NCBI RefSeq assembly: GCF_030719215.1
Contig: NZ_CP120983.1
Coordinates: forward strand, 2,356,001-2,420,000
DNA from: Streptomyces sp. Alt3
Lineage (GTDB): Bacteria; Actinomycetota; Actinomycetes; Streptomycetales; Streptomycetaceae
Reading direction: 5' to 3'
DNA length: 64,000 bases
Shown: in pieces, positions 34,952 to 44,524 of the stretch
Numbering within the stretch: the first letter of the stretch is position 1
How the letters are laid out: the number at the start of each line of letters is the position of its first letter
The notes under the pieces: model-generated
Told to the model about the DNA's origin: nothing
Seen by the model: the letters and a program-made list of their open reading frames with translations, nothing else
Database searches by the model: none
Made by a program: the position numbers and the translations under genes

Positions 34952-35809
34952 TCAGGAGATCCGTGGCGGACGCTGGCAGCGCGGGCAGAAGTAGCTGGAG
35001 CGGTTCATCCACGGCCGTCGGCGCATCGGCGTACCGCAACGGCGGCAGGGCTCGTCCTCCCGCCCGTAGGCGTCCAGGGACCGGTCGAAGTAACCGGACT
35101 CCCCGTTCACATTGACGTACAGGCTGTCGAAGCTGGTACCGCCCTGGTCGAGGGCCTCCCTCATCACTTCCCGGACGTGGCCGAGCAGCTCCGCCGTCCG
35201 GGGGCGCGTCAGGGTCGCGGTCGGCCGCTCGTAGTGGAGCCGGCTGCGCCAGAGCGCCTCGTCGGCGTAGATGTTACCGACGCCGCTGATCAGGGACTGG
35301 TCGAGGAGAGCCCGCTTGACCGTCGTACGGCGCAGGCGCAGCGCGAGGTGGAAGGCGTCGTCGTCGAAGGCCGGGTCGAGGGGGTCGCGTGCGATGTGGG
35401 CGATGACGTCGGGCAGGCCGTCGGGGGTGTTGTCGTGCAGGGACAGCCCTCCGAAGGTGCGCTGGTCGACGAAGCGCAGCTCGGTGCCGAGCGCGTCGTC
35501 GAAGCGGATCCGGATCCGCAGGTGCTTCTCGTCGGCGGCGTCCTCGGGCTGCACGAGCAGCTGACCGCTCATGCCGAGATGGCCCAGGAGCGAGGAGTCC
35601 GCCTCGTCGAGCGGCACCCAGAGGTACTTGCCGCGGCGCATCGCCGTGCCGAACCGCAGACCGCGCAGCCGGGCCGCGAAGTCCGCGCCGCCCGCGAGGT
35701 GCCTGCGGACCGCCCGCGGATGCAGGACCTCGACGGCCTCGACGGTGCGTCCGGCGGTCCAGCGTTCCAGGCCCCGCCGCACGACTTCGACCTCGGGCAG
35801 TTCGGGCAC
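34952..35809 (-). CDS. mutM: Formamidopyrimidine-DNA glycosylase MutM (Fpg)
   Basis: A 285-residue base-excision repair enzyme that removes 8-oxoguanine and cleaves the abasic site. After removal of the initiator residue the catalytic proline is exposed ([14 protein letters not shown]), so I chose GTG 35809. An upstream GTG at 35818 would bury Pro1 behind three residues and make the enzyme inactive. The C-terminal zinc finger is present ([11 protein letters not shown], then FCPRCQR). It is separated from rnc by a terminator-like hairpin. Confidence 0.95.
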   Translation of the reverse strand: MPELPEVEVVRRGLERWTAGRTVEAVEVLHPRAVRRHLAGGADFAARLRGLRFGTAMRRGKYLWVPLDEADSSLLGHLGMSGQLLVQPEDAADEKHLRIRIRFDDALGTELRFVDQRTFGGLSLHDNTPDGLPDVIAHIARDPLDPAFDDDAFHLALRLRRTTVKRALLDQSLISGVGNIYADEALWRSRLHYERPTATLTRPRTAELLGHVREVMREALDQGGTSFDSLYVNVNGESGYFDRSLDAYGREDEPCRRCGTPMRRRPWMNRSSYFCPRCQRPPRIS

Positions 35810-35844
35810 GGAGGGCACTCCTTCGACGACGTGGCGGGACAGCG

Positions 35845-35875
35845 AAAACCCCCCGGTGCGCGAGGCACCGAGGGG
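35845..35875 (-). terminator. Terminator between rnc and mutM
   Basis: On the minus strand CCCCTCGGTGC pairs with GCACCGGGGGG (one G-T) and TTTTCG follows. It is immediately after the rnc stop and would end the DUF177-rpmF-rnc transcript before mutM. Confidence 0.75.
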
Positions 35876-35887
35876 CTTCCGGATGAA

Positions 35888-36709
35888 TCAGGCAGGAGCT
35901 GCGTCCGAGTGCGACGGGCTCGCAGGGGTGTCGGCGACCCCTCCGTCGGCTGCGGCCTTGGCCGCGGCCTCCCGTGCTTCCGCGGCGGCGCTGATCTCGC
36001 GCCAGGCGGACTCGGCCGCCTGCTGCTCCGCTTCCTTCTTGCTACGACCGGTGCCGGTGCCGTACGAGACACCACCGACGCGAGCAGCAGCAGTAAAGGT
36101 CTTCTCGTGGTCGGGGCCGGTCTCCGTGACGAGGTACTCGGGTACTCCGAGGCTCTCGCTCGCGGTGAGCTCCTGGAGACTGGTCTTCCAGTCCAGGCCG
36201 GCTCCGAGGTTGGAGGACCTGTCGATCAGCGGGTCGAAGAGCCGGTGGACCAGCTCCGAGGCCGCGCCGAGGCCCTGATCGAGATAGACGGCGCCGATCA
36301 CCGCTTCAAGGGTGTCGGCGAGGATGGAAGCCTTGTCCCGGCCACCCGTGCCCTCTTCACCGCGGCCGAGCCGGATGAAGGAGCCGAGTTCGAGGCCGCG
36401 GCCCACTTCCGCAAGTGCACGCGAGTTGACCACCGCGGCCCGCAACTTGGCCAGCTGGCCTTCGGGCAGGTCGGGGTGGGTGCGGTACAGCGTGTCCGTG
36501 ACCACCAGGCCGAGAACCGAGTCCCCGAGGAACTCCAGCCGCTCGTTGGTGGGCAGACCGCCGTTCTCGTACGCGTACGAACGGTGGGTCAGCGCACGCA
36601 CCAGAAGGGCGGACTCGAGGTGATACCCGAGCCGCCCTTCCAGAAGCGTGTGGGACGAGGCTGTGTTGATGTTGTCTGTCTGCTTCTTGGAGCTGGACAA
36701 CTCAGACAT
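35888..36709 (-). CDS. rnc: Ribonuclease III (AbsB)
   Basis: A 273-residue RNase III that cuts double-stranded RNA in rRNA precursors and some mRNAs. In S. coelicolor it is AbsB, needed for normal antibiotic production. The catalytic signature [12 protein letters not shown] is at 55-66, and the second acidic site is in [15 protein letters not shown]. The dsRNA-binding domain covers about 178-245 ([20 protein letters not shown]). An Ala-rich tail of about 25 residues follows. ATG 36709 gives [15 protein letters not shown]; the longer frame upstream is rejected because it runs through rpmF spacing. It is 19 bp downstream of rpmF. Confidence 0.96.
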   Translation of the reverse strand: MSELSSSKKQTDNINTASSHTLLEGRLGYHLESALLVRALTHRSYAYENGGLPTNERLEFLGDSVLGLVVTDTLYRTHPDLPEGQLAKLRAAVVNSRALAEVGRGLELGSFIRLGRGEEGTGGRDKASILADTLEAVIGAVYLDQGLGAASELVHRLFDPLIDRSSNLGAGLDWKTSLQELTASESLGVPEYLVTETGPDHEKTFTAAARVGGVSYGTGTGRSKKEAEQQAAESAWREISAAAEAREAAAKAAADGGVADTPASPSHSDAAPA

Positions 36710-36728
36710 CGGGCCTCTCACCAGCCGC

Positions 36729-36902
36729 TCAGACCTCGAGGACCTGGCGCTTGTTGTAGGTGCCGCAGCTCGGGCACGCAATGTGCTGGAGCTTCGGCTC
36801 CTGGCAACGCTCGCACGAAACCAGGGTGGGGACCGCAGCCTTCCACTGCGACCGGCGGTGGCGCGTGTTGCTGCGCGACATCTTCCGCTTCGGAACAGCC
36901 AC
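36729..36902 (-). CDS. rpmF: 50S ribosomal protein L32
   Basis: A 57-residue L32. The start GTG 36902 gives [20 protein letters not shown], the universal N-terminus. Two cysteine pairs (CERC and CPSC) show the zinc-binding, C+ form; in Streptomyces zinc-free paralogues are controlled by Zur and are not in this window. It is 2 bp after the DUF177 gene, the usual yceD-rpmF pairing. Confidence 0.97.
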   Translation of the reverse strand: MAVPKRKMSRSNTRHRRSQWKAAVPTLVSCERCQEPKLQHIACPSCGTYNKRQVLEV

Positions 36903-36904
36903 GG

Positions 36905-37570
36905 CTACTTCTCCTGCTTCTCGTCGACGCCAGGTTCGGCGCCGCCCATGTTGTCCTTCTCGCCGTCCTGAACGGTCTCGGCGAGTCCTTGCAGTGCCGC
37001 CCAACGGATGTCGGCGACGTCGTGGTGGTGGTCAGGATTCTCGTCCAGCCTGATTCCGCATTCGGAACACAGACCGGCGCAGGTCTCCTTGCACACCGGC
37101 TGCAGCGGCAGTGCGAGCACCACCGCGTCACGCAGCACAGGCTCGAGGTCGAACGAGTCGTCCTCGAGAAAGAACCTGTCCTCGTCGTCCTCGGCGTCGT
37201 CGACCGGGTCCGCGGTCCTGCTGCGGTTCCGGTCATCGGCGTCAGGGTACGAGAACATCTCCTGGAAGTCCGCTTCGACCTCGAGGGTCAGCGGCTCCAG
37301 ACACCTTACGCACTCCCCCTCGGCCGTCGCACGGGCGGTGCCTGTGACGAGCACCCCTTCCATGACCGATTCGAGGCGGAGGTCCAGCGCCAGGGGCGCG
37401 TTCTCCGGAACACCGATGACCCCGTCGATGCCGAGGTCCTTCGGTGCTTCCGCCGTGCGGGTCAGCCGCTTCTGGGTACCCGGACGCCGGCCCAGCTCGC
37501 GCGTATCGAACACGAGAGGGCTGCGGTGGTCGAGGTGGCCGTTCAGGGCTTTTCCTGCTTTCGAAATCAT
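36905..37570 (-). CDS. DUF177 (YceD) family protein
   Basis: A 221-residue YceD-like protein, always found before rpmF and linked in other organisms to 23S rRNA accumulation. The core includes [20 protein letters not shown] and, near the C-terminus, [20 protein letters not shown], giving four cysteines that could bind zinc. A very acidic stretch ([15 protein letters not shown]) lies at about 130-150. ATG 37570 ([20 protein letters not shown]) is chosen over longer open frame starts. It is the first gene of the DUF177-rpmF-rnc unit. Confidence 0.92.
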   Translation of the reverse strand: MISKAGKALNGHLDHRSPLVFDTRELGRRPGTQKRLTRTAEAPKDLGIDGVIGVPENAPLALDLRLESVMEGVLVTGTARATAEGECVRCLEPLTLEVEADFQEMFSYPDADDRNRSRTADPVDDAEDDEDRFFLEDDSFDLEPVLRDAVVLALPLQPVCKETCAGLCSECGIRLDENPDHHHDVADIRWAALQGLAETVQDGEKDNMGGAEPGVDEKQEK

Positions 37571-37707
37571 GTGCGTGGTGCGGCTTCGGGAGGGCCGCCC
37601 CTGTCCTGACGGAAAGAGGGCAGCCGGGATCGCGGACATACACGCGACCGAAGAGCCAGGATACTGGACGTACCGCCCAGCTCCCAATCCGGTCCGGGGC
37701 GCTCCGG

Positions 37708-38814
37708 TCAGCGGCCCTGTTCGTACCGGCGCAGCTGTTCCAGGTCGATCATGCTGGTGTCGAAGAGGCTGGTCTCGTCGAGCGCGCTCTCACCCTGCTG
37801 TGCGGGGATCTGGGCCTGCTGCTGCCAGCCGTACTCCTGCTGCTGGTTCGGGTCGTACGCCTGCTGCTGGTAGCCGTAGGGGTCGGGCTGCTGCTGGTAG
37901 CCGTAGCCGTCCTGCGGCTGCTGCTGGTCCTGGTACCCGTAGCTCTGGGCGTACTGCGGCTCGGGCTGGGCCGGGAAGCCGGGCTGTGCGGGGTCCTGGT
38001 AGCCGGCCACCGGGGCGTAGTCCGGCTGCGCGGGCTCGGCGTAGGAGTGCTGCTGGGGGCTCCGGGGCGGCTCGGGGGTGGCGAGCTCGGCCAGACCGGC
38101 CCAGTGGTCCTCGTCACTCGTGTGCTGGGAGCCTCCTGCCGCGTCCTGGGCGGCCATGTGCGCGCCCAGGTCGTCGGTGGCGACCCGTCCGTGCAGCTTC
38201 TGGCGGCCCCGGCCGACGGCCTCCAGGGTCTTGGCGAGCACGGCCTCGAAGGCGCCGAGCTTGGTGTCCACGTAGTCGTCGGCGCGCCGGCGGAGCGTCT
38301 CCGGGTCGGCACTGCGCTCGGGCGCCTCGGCGAAGTCGGGGTCCTCGTAGCCCTGCTCGTCCACGCCCTGGCCGCGGCCGAGAAGCTTCTCGCGGCCCCG
38401 GTCGACGGACCCGATGGTCTTGGTGAGGACGACCTCGAAGTTGGCCAGCTTGCTGTCGACGTACTCGTCGGCCTCGCCGCGGACCTCGTCGGCCTCCCTG
38501 CGGGCCTCGGAGAGGATCCGGTCCGCCTCGGCCTGGGACTGCTGGGCGACCTCGGTGCCGGAGATCAGTGAGCCGCGCTCCGCGCGGGCGGACTCGATGA
38601 TCCGCCCGGCCTCCTGCCGGGCCTGCTCGACGAGCTGCTCGTTGCCGCCGATGAGCTCCTCGGCGTGGGCGAGCGAGCCGGGCAGGGCCTCGCGCACCTC
38701 CTCGAGCATCGCGAGCAGCTCGGCCCGGTTGACCACGCAGGACGCCGACATGGGCATGGACCGGGCGTTCCCGACCGTTTCGACGATCTCGTCGAGCTTC
38801 TTCTGCACGTCCAC
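37708..38814 (-). CDS. DivIVA/SepIVA-like coiled-coil cell division protein
   Basis: A 368-residue cytosolic protein. The start GTG 38814 gives VDVQKKLDEIVETVGNARSM; a longer frame to 38889 is not supported. Residues about 25-130 form a strong coiled coil (EEVREALPGSLAHAEELIGG through SEARREADEVRGEADEYV). A second YVDTKL motif repeats at about 105 and 180, giving two similar blocks that each end in RGR-KL. Residues about 230-345 are a Gln/Tyr/Pro/Gly-rich disordered tail, and a short conserved end (LFDTSMIDLEQLRRYEQGR) closes the protein. By analogy with mycobacterial SepIVA it may act in polar growth or septation. Confidence 0.82.
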   Translation of the reverse strand: MDVQKKLDEIVETVGNARSMPMSASCVVNRAELLAMLEEVREALPGSLAHAEELIGGNEQLVEQARQEAGRIIESARAERGSLISGTEVAQQSQAEADRILSEARREADEVRGEADEYVDSKLANFEVVLTKTIGSVDRGREKLLGRGQGVDEQGYEDPDFAEAPERSADPETLRRRADDYVDTKLGAFEAVLAKTLEAVGRGRQKLHGRVATDDLGAHMAAQDAAGGSQHTSDEDHWAGLAELATPEPPRSPQQHSYAEPAQPDYAPVAGYQDPAQPGFPAQPEPQYAQSYGYQDQQQPQDGYGYQQQPDPYGYQQQAYDPNQQQEYGWQQQAQIPAQQGESALDETSLFDTSMIDLEQLRRYEQGR

Positions 38815-38911
38815 CGTGTGCTCGCCACTCTCTGCTGCTGTTGGAGACGGACGGGACGACTGTAAGGCCAGTCGCCTGCCGCACGACACCTGGTGACGGT
38901 CCGTCAGTGCT

Positions 38912-39421
38912 TCACTTCTCGCCGAGACGCTTCACGAGGGCCTCGTGGACCACCGGCGGAAGCAGGTGGGCCACGTCTCCGCCCCAGGTGGCGACCTCCT
39001 TGACCAGGGAGGACGACAGGAAGCTGTAGGTGGGGTTCGTCGGCACGAAGAGGGTCTCGACCCCCGAGAGGCCGTTGTTCATCTGGGCCATCTGCAGCTC
39101 GTAGTCGAAGTCGCTGACGGCCCGCAGGCCCTTCACGATCGCGGGGATGTCGCGCTGCTTGCAGAAGTCGACCAGCAGGCCGTGGAAGGACTCGACCTCG
39201 ACGTTCCCGAAGTCCGCCGTCACCTCGCGGATCAGCTCGATCCGCTCGTCGACGGTGAACAGGCCCTTCTTGGACTGGTTGATCATCACGGCGACGTGCA
39301 CGACGTCGTACAGCTTCGAGGCTCGTCCGATGATGTCGAGATGTCCGTTGGTGATGGGGTCGAACGACCCCGGACAGACGGCGCGGCGCAACGTGATTCC
39401 CTCGCTCTCCGGTGCGGTCAT
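38912..39421 (-). CDS. coaD: Phosphopantetheine adenylyltransferase CoaD
   Basis: A 169-residue PPAT that makes dephospho-CoA, the fourth step of CoA synthesis. The nucleotidyltransferase motif [16 protein letters not shown] is at about 16-31, with TNGH as the HxGH-type element. The second motif region is [23 protein letters not shown] 39421 overlaps the rsmD stop by 4 nt (ATGA). The pairing rsmD-coaD is conserved across bacteria. Confidence 0.96.
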   Translation of the reverse strand: MTAPESEGITLRRAVCPGSFDPITNGHLDIIGRASKLYDVVHVAVMINQSKKGLFTVDERIELIREVTADFGNVEVESFHGLLVDFCKQRDIPAIVKGLRAVSDFDYELQMAQMNNGLSGVETLFVPTNPTYSFLSSSLVKEVATWGGDVAHLLPPVVHEALVKRLGEK

Positions 39422-40002
39422 CGTGCGTCTTCGCACGTAGAAGCGGCGCGACCGTACCAAAACGTGGCTTCGCCGTAGCGACGCGACCGCTGTGGTTCGA
39501 ATCCGTCGGGCCAGGTGAATTCCCCGCCTCTGGTGCTCCGTTCCACCGTGACGAGAGCGTCGCCCGTGAGCCACCCCTTAGCGCGGAGTGTGAGGAGGAT
39601 CTCCCGAAGATCGTCGTCGGTGACGGCGTACGGCGGATCGAGGAAGACCACGTCGTACGGTCCGGAGGGCGCCGGGCCCGTCACGATCTGTTCGGCTTTG
39701 CCCGCACGGAACTCGGCGCCGGGCAGACCGAGGGTGCGGATGTTGTCGCGGACGGTGCGCGCGGCCTTGGCATCGGCCTCCACGAGCAGGGCGTGGGCGG
39801 CTCCGCGCGAGAGCGCCTCCAGTCCCACCGCGCCGGAACCCGCGTACAGATCGGCGACACGGATGCCGTCGAGCGTGCCCAGGAGCGCTTCCCAGGTGGA
39901 GAACAGGGCCTCGCGCGCACGGTCGGAGGTGGGGCGGGTGCCGGTGCCGGGCGGGACGGCCAGGCGGCGTCCGCCGGCCGTGCCGGCGATCACGCGGGTC
40001 AT
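39418..40002 (-). CDS. rsmD: 16S rRNA (guanine966-N2)-methyltransferase RsmD
   Basis: A 194-residue class I methyltransferase that modifies G966 of 16S rRNA. The SAM-binding motif DLYAGSG is at 51-57 and the catalytic DPPY at 122-125. The N-terminus [18 protein letters not shown] is typical. It sits between recG (87 bp upstream) and coaD (4-bp overlap). A very large open frame on the opposite strand here is a composition artefact. Confidence 0.96.
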   Translation of the reverse strand: MTRVIAGTAGGRRLAVPPGTGTRPTSDRAREALFSTWEALLGTLDGIRVADLYAGSGAVGLEALSRGAAHALLVEADAKAARTVRDNIRTLGLPGAEFRAGKAEQIVTGPAPSGPYDVVFLDPPYAVTDDDLREILLTLRAKGWLTGDALVTVERSTRGGEFTWPDGFEPQRSRRYGEATFWYGRAASTCEDAR

Positions 40003-40089
40003 GGGTCTGTTCCTCGGGTCGCGGGCGGCGCGCAGGACGGGACGTGCGCCGTGCTCCCCACGATATGGCGTCGCCGGGGATCCGCCCTG

Positions 40090-42312
40090 TCACCCCTTGT
40101 CGAGGTACTCCTCCCGGTCCTTGTCGAGCAGGGCGTCCAGCGCGGTGCGCAGCTCGGGCAGCCGCTCGAGCCCGGGGTCGTCCGCGACGACCCGGACGGC
40201 CTCCTCCCGGGCCGCGGCGATGACCTCCTCGTCGTCGATGACGCTGAGCACGCGCAGGGAGGAGCGGACACCGGACTGGGCCTGGCCGAGGACATCGCCC
40301 TCGCGGCGCTGTTCGAGGTCGATGCGGGAGAGCTCGAAGCCGTCGAGGGTGGCGGCCACCGCGGACAGCCTCGCCCGGGCGGGGCTCGCCTCGTGGGCCT
40401 CGCTGACCAGCAGGCAGAGGCCGGGGGCGCTGCCGCGCCCGACGCGGCCCCTCAGCTGGTGCAGCTGGGACACGCCGAACCGGTCCGCGTCCATGATCAC
40501 CATCGCGGTGGCGTTGGGGACGTTCACGCCCACCTCGATGACGGTGGTGGCGACGAGGACGTCGGCCTGTCCGGCGGCGAACCGGCGCATCACGTCGTCC
40601 TTGTCGTCGGCCGGCATCCTGCCGTGCAGGACCTCGACGCGCAGACCGGCGAGCGGACCCTTGGCCAGCTGGTCGGCGATGTCCAGCACGGCGAGCGGCG
40701 GCCGCTTCTCGGCGTCGTCCTCGGGGGCTGCCTGCTTCTTCCCCTTGCCCTTCTCCTTCTTCTCCGCCGCGTCGTCGGCGTCGTCGCCGATGCGGGGGCA
40801 CACGACGTACGCCTGGTGACCGTTCTCCACCTCCTCCCGGACGCGTTCCCAGGCGCGGCTGAGGAAGTGCGGCTTGTCCTTGGCGGGGACGACGTGACTG
40901 GCGATGGGCGACCGGCCGGCCGGCAGCTGGTCGAGCACCGAGGTCTCCAGATCGCCGAAGACCGTCATCGCGACCGTCCGGGGAATGGGCGTGGCCGTCA
41001 TGACCAGCAGGTGGGGCGGCTGCTTCCCCTTGGAACGCAGCGCGTCGCGCTGTTCCACGCCGAAGCGGTGCTGCTCGTCGACGACGACCAGACCGAGGTC
41101 GTGGAACTGCACCTTGTCCTCGATCAGCGCATGGGTGCCGATGACGATCCCGGCCTCGCCCGTGACCAGGTCGAGCAGCGCCTGGCGGCGGGCCGCCGTG
41201 CCCATGGACCCGGTGAGCAGGACGACCTTCGTGCCGAGGTCGGAGCCGCCGAGCATCCCGCCTTCTGCGAGCTCGCCCATCATCTCGGTGACCGACCGGT
41301 GGTGCTGCTGGGCCAGTACCTCGGTGGGCGCGAGCATCGCCGCCTGGCCGCCCGCGTCGACGACCCTGAGCATGGCGCGCAGGGCGACCAGGGTCTTGCC
41401 GGAACCGACCTCGCCCTGGAGCAGCCGGTGCATGGGGTGTTCCGTCGCCAGGGCGTCGAAGATCTCCCCGGTGACTTTCTGCTGGCCCTCGGTGAGGGTG
41501 AAGGGAAGGGTCGCGTCGAAGGCGTCGAGCAGCCCGCCGGGGACGGATCCGCGTGCCTTCGCGGGGAGTTGGGTGTCGGCGTAACGGCGGCGGGCGAGCG
41601 CGACCTGGAGGACGAAGGCCTCGTCCCAGCGCAGCCGGTCCCGCGCGGCCGCGATGTCCGCCTTGGTCTGCGGGCGGTGGATCCTGAGCAGTGCCTCGGG
41701 CAGGGGGACGAATCCGCGCCCCTCACGCAGCGCCGGGGGCAGCGGGTCCACCGCCTCCTGGGCGCTGGGCAGGACGGTGTCGACGGCCTTCGCGATCCGC
41801 CAGGAGTCGAGCTGCTTGCAGGCCGGGTAGATCGGCAGCAGCTGCCCGGCGAAGGCGTCGACGGCCTCGGTCGCCTGCTCCTCGTCATGGGCGTCGAGGA
41901 GCTGGTAGGTGGGATGGGCGAGCTGCATCTTCCGGTTGAAGACGGAGGCCTTGCCCGCGAACATCGCCCTGCGGCCGGGCAGGAGCTCCTTGTGGGGCTT
42001 GTGGACGCCGTGCCCGAAGAAGACCAGTTGGAGCCTGCCGCTCCCGTCGGTGAGCGTGACCTCCAGCCGCTTGCCCCGGCCGTTGTTGAACATCATGATC
42101 CGCGCGTCCGCGACCTGGGCGACGACCGTCACGTGCTCGTCCAGCGGGAGCTCGGTGAGCGCCGTGAGGCGGCCCCGCTCCTCGTAGCGGCGCGGGTAGT
42201 GGTGCAGCAGATCACCGACCGTGTGCAGGTCGAGGTGTTCGGCCATCACCTTCGCGGTGGCTCCGCCGAGCAGCTTCTTGAGGGGTTCATCGAAAGCGGA
42301 CACGGGGTCCAT
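40090..42312 (-). CDS. recG: ATP-dependent DNA helicase RecG
   Basis: A 740-residue SF2 helicase that regresses stalled replication forks and branch-migrates Holliday junctions. An N-terminal OB-fold wedge domain (about 60-150) is followed by Walker A GEVGSGKT at 300-307 and the DEQH box at 412-415. Between the helicase lobes, residues about 510-539 form a charged insert (DDADDAAEKKEKGKGKKQAA) absent from typical RecG. I used ATG 42312 (MDPVSAFDEPLKKLLGG); a start 15 bp upstream is possible. It follows the DAK2 gene after 51 bp. Confidence 0.95.
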   Translation of the reverse strand: MDPVSAFDEPLKKLLGGATAKVMAEHLDLHTVGDLLHHYPRRYEERGRLTALTELPLDEHVTVVAQVADARIMMFNNGRGKRLEVTLTDGSGRLQLVFFGHGVHKPHKELLPGRRAMFAGKASVFNRKMQLAHPTYQLLDAHDEEQATEAVDAFAGQLLPIYPACKQLDSWRIAKAVDTVLPSAQEAVDPLPPALREGRGFVPLPEALLRIHRPQTKADIAAARDRLRWDEAFVLQVALARRRYADTQLPAKARGSVPGGLLDAFDATLPFTLTEGQQKVTGEIFDALATEHPMHRLLQGEVGSGKTLVALRAMLRVVDAGGQAAMLAPTEVLAQQHHRSVTEMMGELAEGGMLGGSDLGTKVVLLTGSMGTAARRQALLDLVTGEAGIVIGTHALIEDKVQFHDLGLVVVDEQHRFGVEQRDALRSKGKQPPHLLVMTATPIPRTVAMTVFGDLETSVLDQLPAGRSPIASHVVPAKDKPHFLSRAWERVREEVENGHQAYVVCPRIGDDADDAAEKKEKGKGKKQAAPEDDAEKRPPLAVLDIADQLAKGPLAGLRVEVLHGRMPADDKDDVMRRFAAGQADVLVATTVIEVGVNVPNATAMVIMDADRFGVSQLHQLRGRVGRGSAPGLCLLVSEAHEASPARARLSAVAATLDGFELSRIDLEQRREGDVLGQAQSGVRSSLRVLSVIDDEEVIAAAREEAVRVVADDPGLERLPELRTALDALLDKDREEYLDKG

Positions 42313-42363
42313 TGCACACCACGTCACCGACAGACACCGCCGGGCGCGGCGCCCGCTGCCGTG

Positions 42364-43986
42364 TCACTCGACGCCGATCAGCAGGGGCGCCGCCTGGCGG
42401 CCGCCCCGGTAGACGACCGTGTCGACGGCGAGGTAGCCCTCCCGGACGTGTTCGCTCAGCTCGTCGCCCAGGGTGTCGGGCACGTCCTCCCCCAGGATCA
42501 GGGTGACGAGTTCTCCGCCGGCGGAGAGCATCCGGTCCAGGACGGTGCGGGCCGTGCGCGGGACGTCCTCACCGATGACCGCGACGTCCCCGTCGATCAG
42601 GCCGAGGATGTCACCGGCCTGGCAGATGCCCGCCATGGTCCACGACTGCCTCTCGGCGACGGCCAGTTCGGCGTAGCGGGTGGCTCCGGCCGCCGCCGTC
42701 ATCGCGACGACGTCCTCGTCGAAGCTGCGGCCCGGCTCGTGGACGGCGAGCGCGGCGATGCCCTGGACGGCGGCGCGGGTCGGGACCAGGGCGACGCGGA
42801 TGCCCTCGGTCCTGGCCTGTTCGGCGGCCGCGGCGGCGGTGTGACGCAACTGTGCGTCGTTGGGCAGCAGGACCACCTCACGGGCGTGCGCCCGGCGGAT
42901 GGCGTCGACCAGTTCGCCGCTGGCCGGCGGCTCCCCGGGGCGCGCCAGCACGGTGGTCGCACCGGCCTCGGCGCACAGACCGGAGAGCCCGTCGCCGGGC
43001 ACCACGGCCACGACCGCGCGCTGGGCCGGTTCACGGTGGGCCGCGCCCCGGTCGGCGGCGAAGTGGGTGATCCGGATCCGGTAGGGGCGGCCTGCCTCGA
43101 CCCCGGCCTCGACAGCCGCCCCGGCGTCGTCGACGTGGACGTGGACGTTCCACAGGCCGTCGCCGCCGACCACCACGAGGGAGTCCCCCAGTGCGTCCAG
43201 CCGGTCCCTCAGCCGGGCGACCGCGTCGTCGGGGGCCTCCAGCAGAAAGATGACCTCGAAGGCCGGGCCGCCGTCGTGGCCCGGCTCCGCGCAGTCGCCG
43301 GTCAGGGGCAGGGTCTCCGGGGCAGGTCCGACGGCGCCCCCACGGGCCTGCCCTCCGACCGCTTCCAGCAGGGCTCCCAGCACGGTGACCAGGCCCTGCC
43401 CGCCCGCGTCCACGACCCTCGCGCGGCCGAGGACGGCAAGCTGCCCCGGGGTGGCGGCCAGGGCGGCCCGCGCCCCCTCGTACGCCGCTTCGGCCACGTC
43501 CTGGAGGCCCGCGTCCCGGCCGGTGGCTCCGGCCGCCTCGGCGGCGGCGGTGGCGACGGTGAGGACCGTGCCCTCGACGGGGTGGGCCACGGCCAGCCGG
43601 GCCGCGGCGGCGGCCTCCGCCAGCGCGGTCCGCAGGTGATGCGCGTCACCCGCCTCGGACAGCACGGCGGCCATGCCGCGCAGCAGCTGGGCCAGGATGG
43701 TCCCGGAGTTCCCCCGGGCGCCGATCAGCGCACCGTGCGCCATGGCGCGTACGGCGTCGGCGTGGGCGGGCACGGTGGGGCCGGTCTCATGGGCGGCGAA
43801 GACCGCTTCGACGGCCGCGGCGGCGGACTCCACGGTCAGGTAGAGGTTGGTGCCGGTGTCCCCGTCGGCGACGGGATAGACGTTGATGGCGTCGATGGCC
43901 GCCCGTTCCCGGCCCAGGGCCTCCAGGGCCAGTGAGCACCAGGTGCGCACCGCGACGGCGTCGAGATCGTCGGGGGACTGCGGCAC
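42364..43986 (-). CDS. DAK2-domain, FakA-like fatty acid kinase subunit
   Basis: A 540-residue protein of the YloV/FakA type. The DAK2 ATP-binding domain covers about residues 1-205, with INVYPVADGDTGTNLYL (DGDTGTN at 41-47) coordinating Mg-ATP and LIGARGNSGTILAQLLRG. The C-terminal half (about 340-540) is the DAK1-like/DegV-like part. In staphylococci FakA with a FakB partner phosphorylates exogenous fatty acids; no FakB gene is present nearby. The GTG start at 43986 is decided by a perfect AAGGAGG 6 bp upstream. A longer open frame to 44178 ignores this signal. Confidence 0.88.
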   Translation of the reverse strand: MPQSPDDLDAVAVRTWCSLALEALGRERAAIDAINVYPVADGDTGTNLYLTVESAAAAVEAVFAAHETGPTVPAHADAVRAMAHGALIGARGNSGTILAQLLRGMAAVLSEAGDAHHLRTALAEAAAAARLAVAHPVEGTVLTVATAAAEAAGATGRDAGLQDVAEAAYEGARAALAATPGQLAVLGRARVVDAGGQGLVTVLGALLEAVGGQARGGAVGPAPETLPLTGDCAEPGHDGGPAFEVIFLLEAPDDAVARLRDRLDALGDSLVVVGGDGLWNVHVHVDDAGAAVEAGVEAGRPYRIRITHFAADRGAAHREPAQRAVVAVVPGDGLSGLCAEAGATTVLARPGEPPASGELVDAIRRAHAREVVLLPNDAQLRHTAAAAAEQARTEGIRVALVPTRAAVQGIAALAVHEPGRSFDEDVVAMTAAAGATRYAELAVAERQSWTMAGICQAGDILGLIDGDVAVIGEDVPRTARTVLDRMLSAGGELVTLILGEDVPDTLGDELSEHVREGYLAVDTVVYRGGRQAAPLLIGVE

Positions 43987-44243
43987 CGGTGGTCCTCCTT
44001 GGGGACGGCCGTGGGGGGCTGGCTGCACCGCAGGGTAGCCCTCGCGCGCGGGCCCGGTGGGCGGAGGTGCGGGGCGGAGTTGCCCGGGGTGCCGTGGTAG
44101 TTTCGTATCTCCGACGCAGCCGTTGTATGCTGCTTCGGTTGCCCGACGAGAGTCGGGCCATTCCTCCGGTACCGCCACTTCAGTAAAATGATTCCGGCGC
44201 GCCGGAATTCACTGTAAGTGCATCTGAAGTTTTGGAGTGACCC

Positions 44244-44429
44244 GTGGCTGCCAACTGCGACGTTTGCGGCAAGGGGCCGAGCTTCGGCAACAGCATTTCG
44301 CACTCGCACCGCCGTACGTCCCGTCGCTGGAATCCCAACATCCAGCGCGTGCGTGCCGTGGTCGGGCGGACGCCGAAGCGGCTCAACGTCTGCACCTCGT
44401 GCATCAAGGCCGGCAAGGTCGCGCGCTGA
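44244..44429 (+). CDS. rpmB: 50S ribosomal protein L28
   Basis: A 61-residue L28 starting at GTG 44244 ([20 protein letters not shown]). Two cysteine pairs (CDVC and CTSC) mark the zinc-binding C+ form. TGGAG lies 8 bp upstream of the start. The 257-bp gap before it, divergent from the DAK2 gene, should hold its promoter; TATGCT around 44127-44132 is a plausible -10. A very strong terminator follows the gene. Confidence 0.97.
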   Translation: MAANCDVCGKGPSFGNSISHSHRRTSRRWNPNIQRVRAVVGRTPKRLNVCTSCIKAGKVAR

Positions 44430-44462
44430 CGTCCCCGTCGTAGCGCAGCCTTCCGGTTGCCC

Positions 44463-44496
44463 AAAAAGCCGGTCCACCTCGGTGGACCGGCTTTTT
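44463..44496. terminator. Strong bidirectional rho-independent terminator after rpmB
   Basis: AAAAAGCCGGTCCACC pairs with GGTGGACCGGCTTTTT, giving a perfect stem with A- and T-tracts on both sides. It serves rpmB (+) and thiD (-), which converge here. Confidence 0.95.
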
Positions 44497-44524
44497 GCTG
44501 TGCGCGGCCTGGCCGGCTGCGCAC

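Noticed and set aside
39412..43935. A 1507-codon open frame on the plus strand
   Set aside because: It is entirely antisense to coaD, rsmD, recG and the DAK2 gene. Long antisense frames arise in high-GC DNA; it has no recognisable domain and a Gly/Arg/Val-biased composition.
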